A stretch of DNA of 64,000 nt, from assembly GCF_014084125.1 (NCBI RefSeq), contig NZ_CP048405.1:4278001-4342000 (forward strand). Reading direction: 5' to 3'. This DNA comes from Streptacidiphilus sp. PB12-B1b (lineage in GTDB: Bacteria > Actinomycetota > Actinomycetes > Streptomycetales > Streptomycetaceae). Every line of letters begins with the position of its first letter. The stretch's first letter is position 1. Under the pieces are notes generated by a model. That model did not search any database and was not told the DNA's origin. It saw only the letters and a list, made by a program, of their open reading frames with translations. Shown in pieces: positions 25,232 to 31,722 of this stretch. Made by a program: the position numbers and the translations under genes.

Positions 25232-25900
25232 GTGGCTGCAGAGTTCCGCACCCGGAGCCGGACGACCGCGGCGGTGCTGGTCATGACGGTCCTGGCCGCC
25301 GGAGCCGGGGCCTGGATGGTGCGCGACGGCCTGCGGACCTCCGCCCCGCCGCAGCCCTCGGCCTGGGACGCGGTACCGGCCACCGCGTCTCCGGGGACCT
25401 CCGGCAGCGCCGTCGCCCCGGGCGGACCGCAGGTGGCGGCCATGCCCACGGCCGCGCCGGTCCGCATCAGCATCCCCTCGATCGGGGTGGACGCCCCGGT
25501 CACCGGCGAGGGCCTGGGCCCGGACCGGCGGCTGAACGTCCCGCCCGACACCGACCGTAACCTGGCCGGCTGGTACCAGGACGGCCCCACCCCCGGCAGC
25601 GCGGGCAACGCGATCATGCTGGGGCACGTCGACACCTTCAAGGGCCCGGCCGTCTTCTACGGCCTGGGCGCGATGCACAAGGGCCAGCAGATCGACGTGA
25701 CCCGCAACGACCACAGCATCGCCGTCTTCTCCGTCGACGCCATCGCGGTCTACCAGAAGGACGACTTCCCCTCGCAGAAGGTCTACGGACCGACGACCCG
25801 CCCCGAACTGCGGTTGATCACCTGCGGAGGCGGGTACACCGCGTCCACCGGGTATCTGGGCAATGTGGTCGTCTACGCGCACCTGACCGGCAAGAAGTAA
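25232..25900 (+). CDS. class F sortase
   Basis: About 222 aa. Membrane-anchored transpeptidase that links sorted proteins to the cell wall. Start GTG at 25232, five bases after AGGGAG; a GTG two codons upstream is possible. One N-terminal membrane helix (AAVLVMTVLAAGAGAWMV), a Pro/Ala/Thr-rich linker, then the sortase barrel: ISIPSIGVDAPV, catalytic His132 in IMLGHVDTF and catalytic Cys198 in LRLITCGGG, and the final YLGNVVVYAHLTGKK. The protein at 27530-28123, with a C-terminal membrane anchor and basic tail, is the probable substrate. Confidence 0.93.
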   Translation: MAAEFRTRSRTTAAVLVMTVLAAGAGAWMVRDGLRTSAPPQPSAWDAVPATASPGTSGSAVAPGGPQVAAMPTAAPVRISIPSIGVDAPVTGEGLGPDRRLNVPPDTDRNLAGWYQDGPTPGSAGNAIMLGHVDTFKGPAVFYGLGAMHKGQQIDVTRNDHSIAVFSVDAIAVYQKDDFPSQKVYGPTTRPELRLITCGGGYTASTGYLGNVVVYAHLTGKK

Positions 25901-26325
25901 GCCGCCCGGGCGGGTTCGCCGCGGCGATCGCCGCCACAGTGGGCGATATGCCCGGATTTCCAAGGTCGCGGCGGCCGAGCCGGACGGCCCGTACCCCTCG
26001 AAAACGGGACCGAAACGGACATTTGACGGCGGCCTGACGTGACGGTCGCCACACGCCCTCGGGGTGGTACGACCGTCCATAGTTGATCCTTCCGCCCGGC
26101 GCCGGGCCGCTCCCGCCGTGATCGTCGGCGACCGGCCCGGCGCGTCCGCCGGTTCGCATCCCGGCGCGCCGGGCCACCGCCAGCACTGGCCACCGGGCCG
26201 CTCCGGACGGCCGCCGAGGACGCCCGGCACGGACCGCGCGGGCCCGGAGGCGGGCCGCGCGAGCCACCGCCGGGCGGACCGCGCGAACCCTGTTCGACTA
26301 CGAACCTGCCTAGTAAGTGACGCCC
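25901..26325. other. long intergenic region between sortase and transglycosylase genes
   Basis: No convincing gene on either strand; all open frames here are Arg/Pro/Ala-rich shadows without ribosome sites. It contains the hairpin at 26041-26077. I looked for the c-di-AMP (ydaO) riboswitch motifs often found before such cell-wall hydrolase genes and did not see them. Confidence 0.5.
26041..26077 (+). terminator. hairpin downstream of the sortase gene
   Basis: Outer arms GACGGTCG and CGACCGTC pair perfectly, with an inner CCAC/GTGG extension and a two-base bulge, about 140 bases after the sortase stop. No T run follows. It could be a terminator or a structured RNA end. Confidence 0.5.
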
Positions 26326-26354
26326 TTGGCCTGCGCCGATGCGCCAGCTAAGAA
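26326..26354 (+). promoter_or_regulatory. candidate promoter of the transglycosylase gene
   Basis: TTGGCC, 17 bases, then TAAGAA followed by TT: a fair match to a vegetative promoter in otherwise GC-rich DNA. It would give a leader of about 170 bases before the start at 26530. Confidence 0.4.
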
Positions 26355-26448
26355 TTAGCCCGGTCACCGGATGCAGCGGCGCCTTCCCGCCGCCTCATCC
26401 TCCTTCTGGCACTAGCCCACAAGCGGAGTGCCCAGTGCCCGCCACCCG

Positions 26449-26504
26449 AGGTGGCCGCTCCCCCTGTCCGGGAGCGGCCGGACACCTTCGGCGGGTACCC
26501 CGCC
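26449..26504 (+). promoter_or_regulatory. structured 5' leader of the transglycosylase gene
   Basis: Two successive hairpins. The first pairs 26449-26462 (AGGTGGCCGCTCCC) with 26470-26478 plus 26483-26487, with a four-base bulge and seven-base loop. The second is GGCGGG-TAC-CCCGCC at 26490-26504. The start codon follows 25 bases later and no strong ribosome site is visible before it. The leader could control translation or RNA stability. Confidence 0.45.
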
Positions 26505-26529
26505 AACCCGATTGAGGTCGAACTCTCCC

Positions 26530-27333
26530 ATGTCCGTTTCCACCCGTATGCGTGCTTCTGCTGCCCTGGTCGCCGCCGCCGCCGGTATTGCCTCCCTGAG
26601 CGGCTTCGCCGCCTCCGCCGCCCACGCCTCCACCCCGGTCGCCGCGGTGCATCAGGCCGTGGCCGTCGCCAAGCCGGCCGCCGTCAAGGCCGCCCCGGCC
26701 GCCGCGGTCAGCTCCGCCGCCGCCGTCGCCGACGCCAAGGCCCAGGCCGCCGCGCACCTTGCCTACCTCAACAAGGAGGCTGCGCAGGCCGCCCAGCAGG
26801 CGTACTACGCCGCGATCCACGGCTCCGCCGCCACCACCACCGCTGCCGCGCCCGCCGCCGCGCCCGCCGCCGCGCCGTCGACCTCCACCACCTCGTCCGC
26901 GCAGCAGAACAGCGCTGCGGCCTCCGCGGCGCAGAACGCCTACAACCAGGCCACCGCGAACAGCAACTCCTCCGCGCAGAGCAGCAGTTCCACCGCGTCC
27001 AGCGCGTCGAGCTCCTCCTCCTCGGCCGTGGCGAGCGCCGCCGCCTCCGGCAGCCCGCAGGCCATCGCCGCCGCCATCGTCCCGGCCGACCAGCTGGCCT
27101 CGTTCGACGAGATCATCTCGCACGAGAGCGGCTGGGACGTCACCGCGACCAACCCGTCCTCGGGCGCCTACGGCCTGCCGCAGGCCCTGCCCGGCGACAA
27201 GATGGCCTCCGCCGGCGCCGACTGGCAGACCGACGCCACCACTCAGCTGGAGTGGGCCCTGCAGTACATGAACACCACGTACGGCAGCCCGAACCAGGCG
27301 TGGGCCTTCTGGCAGGCCAACGGCTGGTACTGA
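26530..27333 (+). CDS. secreted lytic transglycosylase-like protein
   Basis: About 267 aa. A signal peptide covers residues 1-34 (ALVAAAAGIASLSGFAASAAHA). A long low-complexity region of Ala, Ser and Thr follows (about 35-175), probably a flexible or wall-spanning linker. The C-terminal 85 residues form the compact SLT/transglycosylase domain found in many actinomycete secreted proteins: the catalytic Glu in IISHESGWDV, NPSSGAYGLPQALPG, and the end QLEWALQYMNTTYGSPNQAW. It would cut peptidoglycan glycan strands. The ATG at 26530 was chosen because the signal peptide begins there. Confidence 0.9.
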   Translation: MSVSTRMRASAALVAAAAGIASLSGFAASAAHASTPVAAVHQAVAVAKPAAVKAAPAAAVSSAAAVADAKAQAAAHLAYLNKEAAQAAQQAYYAAIHGSAATTTAAAPAAAPAAAPSTSTTSSAQQNSAAASAAQNAYNQATANSNSSAQSSSSTASSASSSSSSAVASAAASGSPQAIAAAIVPADQLASFDEIISHESGWDVTATNPSSGAYGLPQALPGDKMASAGADWQTDATTQLEWALQYMNTTYGSPNQAWAFWQANGWY

Positions 27334-27400
27334 CAGAACCCGTTAGACCACCCCTGCGGCGCCCAGGCACCGGACAGGGGTACCTGCGGCGATCACAACC

Positions 27401-27436
27401 AGGGGCCCGGCACACGACTTCGTGTGCCGGGCCCCT
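27401..27436. terminator. perfect bidirectional terminator hairpin
   Basis: 17-bp perfectly complementary arms around a two-base loop (left arm AGGGGCCCGGCACACGA). It lies between the converging transglycosylase gene and the sortase-substrate gene and can serve both strands. Confidence 0.85.
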
Positions 27437-27491
27437 GCAGTGCTGCCCCTCCCACCCCTCGGCAGCCTTCGTCCTCCCCCGGTGACGACGC

Positions 27492-27529
27492 CAGGCGTCA
27501 GGCGTCAGGCGCCGTCAGGCGTCAGCGCG
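27492..27529. repeat. short tandem CAGGCGT repeats
   Basis: Several head-to-tail copies of the heptamer CAGGCGT, some with one change or an inserted triplet, directly against the stop codon of the minus-strand gene at 27530. Confidence 0.5.
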
Positions 27530-28123
27530 TCAGCTCAGCGCGCTGCCGCCGCGACGACGGCGACGCATGGTCGCCACCGCGCCTGCTCCGGCGCCGGCCA
27601 GCAGCACCGCGCCGGCCGCCGTCTCGACCGGGTTACCGGTCAAGACGGAGCCGCCGGCACCGGTCGCCACCGCACCGGCCGGCGTGGTGGTCGCCGGGGT
27701 GGTCGTGGTCGTGGTCGCGGGCGTGGTGGTCGTGGTGGTCGACTTCGAGGTGGAGCTGGAGCTGCTGGACGCGGAGATGGTCAGCGGCGTGGTGCCGGAC
27801 TCCCCGCCGCAGGTGAAGGTCACGCTGTACTGCGCGCCGGGCTTGGCGTCGGTGCCCACCGTGGTGGTACCGGTCTGCGAGGTGCTGTTGCCCGACAGAG
27901 TGACCGTGTTGAACAGAGCCGGGGCCGCCGCCGTCGCAGTGGAGCTGCAACCGGTCGCCGCGAAGGCCACGGTGCCGCCGGGGGCCACGGTCGTGGGGAA
28001 CACACTGAACCCGAACGAGGTGACATTGCTGCTGGTGCCACCCTGGGCGAACGCCGCCGGGGTGGACAGACCGACGACCGCAGCGGCCGCGATCAGGGGC
28101 ACGGCTATCGTGGTTCGACGCAT
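27530..28123 (-). CDS. probable sortase-dependent surface protein
   Basis: About 197 aa. Signal peptide at residues 1-26 (TIAVPLIAAAAVVGLSTPAAFA). A small Ig-like domain of about 90 residues follows, with VFPTTVAPGGTVAFAATGC and a second Cys in VTFTCGGESG, likely disulfide-bonded. Next come a Thr/Ser-rich stalk (about 117-150) and a C-terminal hydrophobic helix with a basic end (ETAAGAVLLAGAGAGAVATM, then RRRRR). The region before the helix (GAVATGAGGS) resembles a weak sorting motif rather than classic LPxTG. The architecture matches proteins annotated as sortase-dependent beside class F sortases in streptomycetes. ATG at 28123; 28141 is an alternative. Confidence 0.82.
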   Translation of the reverse strand: MRRTTIAVPLIAAAAVVGLSTPAAFAQGGTSSNVTSFGFSVFPTTVAPGGTVAFAATGCSSTATAAAPALFNTVTLSGNSTSQTGTTTVGTDAKPGAQYSVTFTCGGESGTTPLTISASSSSSSTSKSTTTTTTPATTTTTTPATTTPAGAVATGAGGSVLTGNPVETAAGAVLLAGAGAGAVATMRRRRRGGSALS

Positions 28124-28348
28124 GGAGGAAATCCCTTCCATCAGTTCCGGCGAAACGCCGCGTGCCCGAACAGGCACCGAAAGCGACATTTCGTCCTTGA
28201 TGGCGACGCTAGGCCGCCGCACCGGCGACGGCGACCGGAAAGCCCGGTAATGGCCCCGGCATTGCTCCGAACGGGCATCGACACCGCTCTGAACTGGGGT
28301 TTCTCCAAGCCGCCAGCTCCGACGGAGCCGTTGGCCACCCCGTACGAC

Positions 28349-28378
28349 AGGGGCCGCCCCGATGCCGGAGCGGCCCCT
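28349..28378 (-). terminator. hairpin after the 74-aa gene
   Basis: Perfect 9-bp arms AGGGGCCGC and GCGGCCCCT with a 12-base loop, 56 bases beyond the stop of the minus-strand gene at 28434-28658. The rest of 28124-28433 holds the presumed promoter of the surface protein; nothing else is evident. Confidence 0.6.
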
Positions 28379-28433
28379 GCACGCCCCCTCGGGGGCACTG
28401 AACTGCCTTGCGAAGATGTGGATTGACTGATCG

Positions 28434-28658
28434 TCAGGTGGCTGCGGACTGGAGTGCCCGACGGTAGATGGACAGGCACAGCTGGCACTGCTGCTCCTGG
28501 TGGGCCGGTCCCTGCTGGACCGGTGGAACGGCGACGCCGCCGAACAGCGTGCGTCCGCAGAGCATGTCGGCGCCGGTGTCCTTGGCGATGTGCCACAGGT
28601 AGACGGGCTGGGCGGTTCCGGAGAGCGAATCGGTGACCTCAGGTCGCATCTGATGCAT
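28434..28658 (-). CDS. 74-aa conserved protein with CxxC motif
   Basis: MHQMRPEVTDSLSGTAQPVY..., preceded by AGAGGA. It contains one lone Cys (ADMLCGRTL) and a CQLC pair near the end. LWHIAKDTGADMLCGRTLFG looks like a folded core of the kind seen in small Streptomyces zinc-binding proteins. Function unknown. Same strand as the ATP-grasp gene upstream; spacing 89 bases. Confidence 0.7.
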   Translation of the reverse strand: MHQMRPEVTDSLSGTAQPVYLWHIAKDTGADMLCGRTLFGGVAVPPVQQGPAHQEQQCQLCLSIYRRALQSAAT

Positions 28659-28747
28659 GGCGTGGTCCTCTGTCCCAGGTGATGGACCCCGCCTCTCGGC
28701 GACGGAGGTCCCGTCAGGATGCAGGAAGGACTCAATCCTTATACGAA

Positions 28748-30001
28748 TCAGCCACGGCGGGCACGGCGGTCCCCCGACGCCGTCCGCCGAACGGGCGACG
28801 CCAGCCGCTGCGCCACCGAGCCGCCGAACAGCACCGACTCGGCCAGCGCCGGCACCGGGTCGTCCAGGCAGAACCAGGCCCGCTCGGTGCTGCGGCGCGG
28901 CAGCAGCTCGGGCGGCAGCCGCCGCTCCCGCCAGGCCCAGACCGCGGCCGAGGGCAGGTCGAGCTGGCCGACGGTGTAGGCCCGGGCCCGTTGCCGGGCG
29001 CGGCGCGGCACCGGACGTCCGGTCAGGTCCAGGTGCAGGGCGCGCACCACGTCCACCCCGTCCTCGGTCTCGAACAGCCGGAACTGCGCGCCGGTGCGCG
29101 GGTTGAAGTCGACCAGCTTGTAGCGCCCGTCGCGGCGGTCGAGCCGCCAGTCCAGATCGGCCACGCCCCGGTAGCCGACCCGGCGGCAGAACTCCCGGGC
29201 CTGCTCCGCCAGCGGCGGGTTCTCCAGCGCGCGGGCGCGGGTGGTCACCCCGGCGTCCGGGGGCCAGGAGCGGATCTTGCGCGCGGTGAAGACCAGCGGC
29301 TCCGACCCGTCCGCCGGGCAGTAGAGGTGGGTGATCCAGTCCTCCGCCTGCTCCGGCGGCAGGTACTCCTGGACCAGCACCGACGGCACGGTGTCCGCCG
29401 GGAAAGCCGCCAGCAGCTCGCGCTCGTCCCGGACGACGGTGGTGTGGTGCACGGCAGGCGCCCGCAGCCTGGTCCACGCCTCCAGGTTCTTCAGCACCAG
29501 CGGGTAGCCGAGTTCCCGGCCGGTGGCCAGCAGTCCGGCGCGGTCGGTCGGGGCCCGGGAGAGCGGCGTCGGCACGCCGTGCTCCAGGCAGAGCCGGTGC
29601 AGGCCGTCCTTGTCGGCCAGCCGCCGGGGCAGGCCGGCCGGGACCGGCGGCAGCAGGAACCACTCGGCCAGCCGGTCGGCGTGCTCCGCCAGCAGCAGCG
29701 CGGCCTCGTCGTCGGTGGCCACCGCGACACTGCGCCGCCCGATGGATCGGCCGATCGCCAGCAGCGCGTCCGCCAGGTCGGCCGGCTGCTCGAAGCCGGT
29801 GCTCGGCCGGACGAACCGGCCGCCGGTGTAGCGGCACAGCGCCGCCGGGGTGAGCCGGTTCTCGACCACCGCGTGGACCGGCACCCCGCCGCGGCCCAGC
29901 GTGCGCAGCGCGCCGACCCCGCCGTGGTGCTGCGGATAGCGGCCCACCTTGACCAGCAGCGCCGGGACGGACCGGTCCAGCGCGGGCCCGGAACGGTGCA
30001 T
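28748..30001 (-). CDS. ATP-grasp ligase
   Basis: About 417 aa from the ATG at 30001, which has GAGG five bases upstream. A Rossmann-like N-terminus (ALLVKVGRYPQHHGGVGALRTL) is followed by the ATP-grasp fold: RLADKDGLHRLCLEHGVPTP, GYPLVLKNLEAW (ATP-binding Lys), SVLVQEYLPPEQAEDW, GVADLDWRLDRRDGRYKLVDFNPR (metal-binding D and N). Ligases of this type join a carboxylate to an amine using ATP. The gene is divergent from the FAD oxidoreductase at 30347, and the pair heads a surface-glycan locus; adding an amino acid or other acyl group to a sugar or lipid is a plausible but unproven role. Confidence 0.87.
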   Translation of the reverse strand: MHRSGPALDRSVPALLVKVGRYPQHHGGVGALRTLGRGGVPVHAVVENRLTPAALCRYTGGRFVRPSTGFEQPADLADALLAIGRSIGRRSVAVATDDEAALLLAEHADRLAEWFLLPPVPAGLPRRLADKDGLHRLCLEHGVPTPLSRAPTDRAGLLATGRELGYPLVLKNLEAWTRLRAPAVHHTTVVRDERELLAAFPADTVPSVLVQEYLPPEQAEDWITHLYCPADGSEPLVFTARKIRSWPPDAGVTTRARALENPPLAEQAREFCRRVGYRGVADLDWRLDRRDGRYKLVDFNPRTGAQFRLFETEDGVDVVRALHLDLTGRPVPRRARQRARAYTVGQLDLPSAAVWAWRERRLPPELLPRRSTERAWFCLDDPVPALAESVLFGGSVAQRLASPVRRTASGDRRARRG

Positions 30002-30284
30002 CACGACCTCGATCCGGTCGGCGCGGCGGCGGGTGGCGGCCAGCGGGGGCGGGCAGCGGCGGACGGGCGGCACCGGGCCGCAGGGCAGGCGGCGGCGAAC
30101 GTCCGGCGCTCACGTCCTCCGCCCATTCTGCGAGGCGGTCCGCCGTCGCGCGACCCGATGCGGTGCGGCCCGCGGCCCGGGCCGCACCGCCCGGGCGGGG
30201 ATTCGAACACGAATGGCCGAAGTAATTTCCGGGCCGACCGGGTACATCGTAGGGACTGGAGACCCATATCGAGGAGGACTCCCG

Positions 30285-30350
30285 ATGGCCGTTCCCCTTT
30301 ACCCCTGTCCCCCGCGCCGGGGCGCCTCGTCCGACGGGGCACGACGGTGA
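30285..30350 (+). CDS. 21-aa leader peptide upstream of the FAD oxidoreductase
   Basis: A perfect GAGGAGG lies seven bases before this ATG. The peptide is MAVPLYPCPPRRGASSDGAR plus a final Arg, and its TGA overlaps the GTG of the oxidoreductase (GTGA). This small frame has a far better ribosome site than the oxidoreductase start itself, so ribosomes probably enter here and pass on by coupling. Pro-rich codons 4-10 could also make a pause site. No similarity recognised. Confidence 0.5.
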   Translation: MAVPLYPCPPRRGASSDGARR

Positions 30351-31561
30351 CGGGCCCGTCGGCGGCACCGGTCACCGTCGTCGGCGCCGGACCGTACGGC
30401 CTGGCCACGGCGGCGCACCTGAGTGCGCGCGGTGTCCCGGTGCGAATCCTCGGCGAGCCGATGGACAGCTGGCGCACGCGCATGCCCGTGGGAATGTTCC
30501 TGAAGTCCACGCCGCGCGCCTCGACCATTTCCGATCCCACCGGCGCATTCAGCCTGGACCGTTTCCGGGCGGCCGAGGGCCGGGTCTCCGGCGGCGACCA
30601 GCACCCGGTTCCGCTGGACGAGTTCGTACGCTATGGACTCTGGTTCAACGAGCAGTGCGTCCCCGAGGTGGAGCGGACGGCGGTGCGCCGCATCGACACC
30701 TGGGGCGACCAGTTCCGGATCTCGCTGGAGTCCGGCGAGGAGTTCACCAGCGACTCGGTGGTGCTGGCCACCGGCCTCAGCCCGTACGCCCACGTGCCCC
30801 CGAACCTGGCGGCCCTGGCCGGCGACGGGCTGGTCTCGCATCCGGCGGACCACGCCGACCTGGGCCGGTTCGCCGGGCAGCGGGTGGCCGTGGTCGGCGC
30901 CGGGCAGTCGGCGCTGGAGAGCGCCGCGCTGCTGCGCGAGGCGGGCGCCGTGCCCACCATCGTGGCCCGCACCGACCAGCTGCTGTTCGGCACGCCCCCG
31001 ACGACCGACCTCCCGGCGGACGAGCCGTGGACCGTACGGGTGGTCAAGCCGCCGTCCCCGCTCGGCCCCGGCTGGTCGCTGCGGGCCTTCAGCGGCATCC
31101 CGGCCGCCTACCGCTACCTGCCGGTGGACGTGCGGGCGCACCTGCTGCGGACCGTGCTGGGCCCGGCCGGCGCCTGGTGGCTGCGGGCGCGGGTGCAGGG
31201 CCGGGTGGACGTGCTCACCGGGCGCTCGGTGCGGTCCGCGCAGCGGGCCTCCTCGGGCGCGCGGCTGGTGCTGGCGGACCGCAGCGGCGGCACCGAGGTG
31301 CTGGACGCCGACCACGTGCTCGCCGCCACCGGCTACCGGGTGGACGTGGACCGGATCGGGCTGCTGGCCCCGGGCCTGCGGGGGATGGTGCGGCGCACCG
31401 GTACCGCGCCGCGGCTGTCCGCCGGCTTCGAGTCCTCGGTGCCGGGGCTGTACTTCACCGGCCTGTCCGCCGCCGCGACCTTCGGCCCGCTGCTGCGCTT
31501 CGTGTGCGGCACCGGATTCGCCGCCGGGCGGATCAGCAGCGCCGTGGCGGCCCGCCGATGA
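30347..31561 (+). CDS. FAD/NAD(P)-binding oxidoreductase
   Basis: About 404 aa, GTG start coupled to the leader peptide. An N-terminal FAD-binding GxGxxG motif (VTVVGAGPYGLATAAHL) and a second dinucleotide-binding motif for NAD(P)H (VAVVGAGQSALESAALL) near residue 180 give the layout of flavin monooxygenases and lysine/ornithine N-hydroxylase relatives; ATGYRVDVDRIGLL and GLYFTGLSAAATFGPLLRFVCG close the FAD site. Substrate unknown. The ATG of the next frame overlaps its stop. Divergent from the ATP-grasp gene; the two are likely to modify the same product. Confidence 0.88.
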   Translation: MTGPSAAPVTVVGAGPYGLATAAHLSARGVPVRILGEPMDSWRTRMPVGMFLKSTPRASTISDPTGAFSLDRFRAAEGRVSGGDQHPVPLDEFVRYGLWFNEQCVPEVERTAVRRIDTWGDQFRISLESGEEFTSDSVVLATGLSPYAHVPPNLAALAGDGLVSHPADHADLGRFAGQRVAVVGAGQSALESAALLREAGAVPTIVARTDQLLFGTPPTTDLPADEPWTVRVVKPPSPLGPGWSLRAFSGIPAAYRYLPVDVRAHLLRTVLGPAGAWWLRARVQGRVDVLTGRSVRSAQRASSGARLVLADRSGGTEVLDADHVLAATGYRVDVDRIGLLAPGLRGMVRRTGTAPRLSAGFESSVPGLYFTGLSAAATFGPLLRFVCGTGFAAGRISSAVAARR

Positions 31562-31722
31562 CCGACGCGGACGCCACCGCTGCGGACGCCAGCGCCTCGG
31601 ACGCCAGCGACGCGAACACCGCCGCCGCGCGTCCGGCGGCCGTCCGCCCGAAGGCCGGGCCGCGGATCGGCCCGGCCGCGGCGTCCGAGGAGGCGGCTCC
31701 TTGCGCGACCGACCGGAGCTGA
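31558..31722 (+). CDS. possible 54-aa Ala/Asp-rich coupled ORF
   Basis: ATG overlaps the oxidoreductase stop (ATGA). The product is low-complexity (MTDADATAADASASDASDAN...), so it may be only a coupling device: the GAGGAGG for the next gene lies inside it, at 31687-31693, and its stop is 19 bases beyond the next start. It could equally be non-functional. Confidence 0.35.
   Translation: MTDADATAADASASDASDANTAAARPAAVRPKAGPRIGPAAASEEAAPCATDRS

Noticed and set aside
26064-26351. 95-aa plus-strand open frame in the long intergenic region
   Set aside because: Arg/Pro/Ala-rich composition without a ribosome site or any recognisable domain.
25901-26529. ydaO-type c-di-AMP riboswitch before the transglycosylase-like gene
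   Set aside because: The position suits one, and CAGCTAA at 26345 recalls part of it, but the conserved GGGGA..CC and GGGTGAATC-like blocks are absent on this strand.
27492-27529. CRISPR-like array
   Set aside because: The units are only seven bases long with no spacers.
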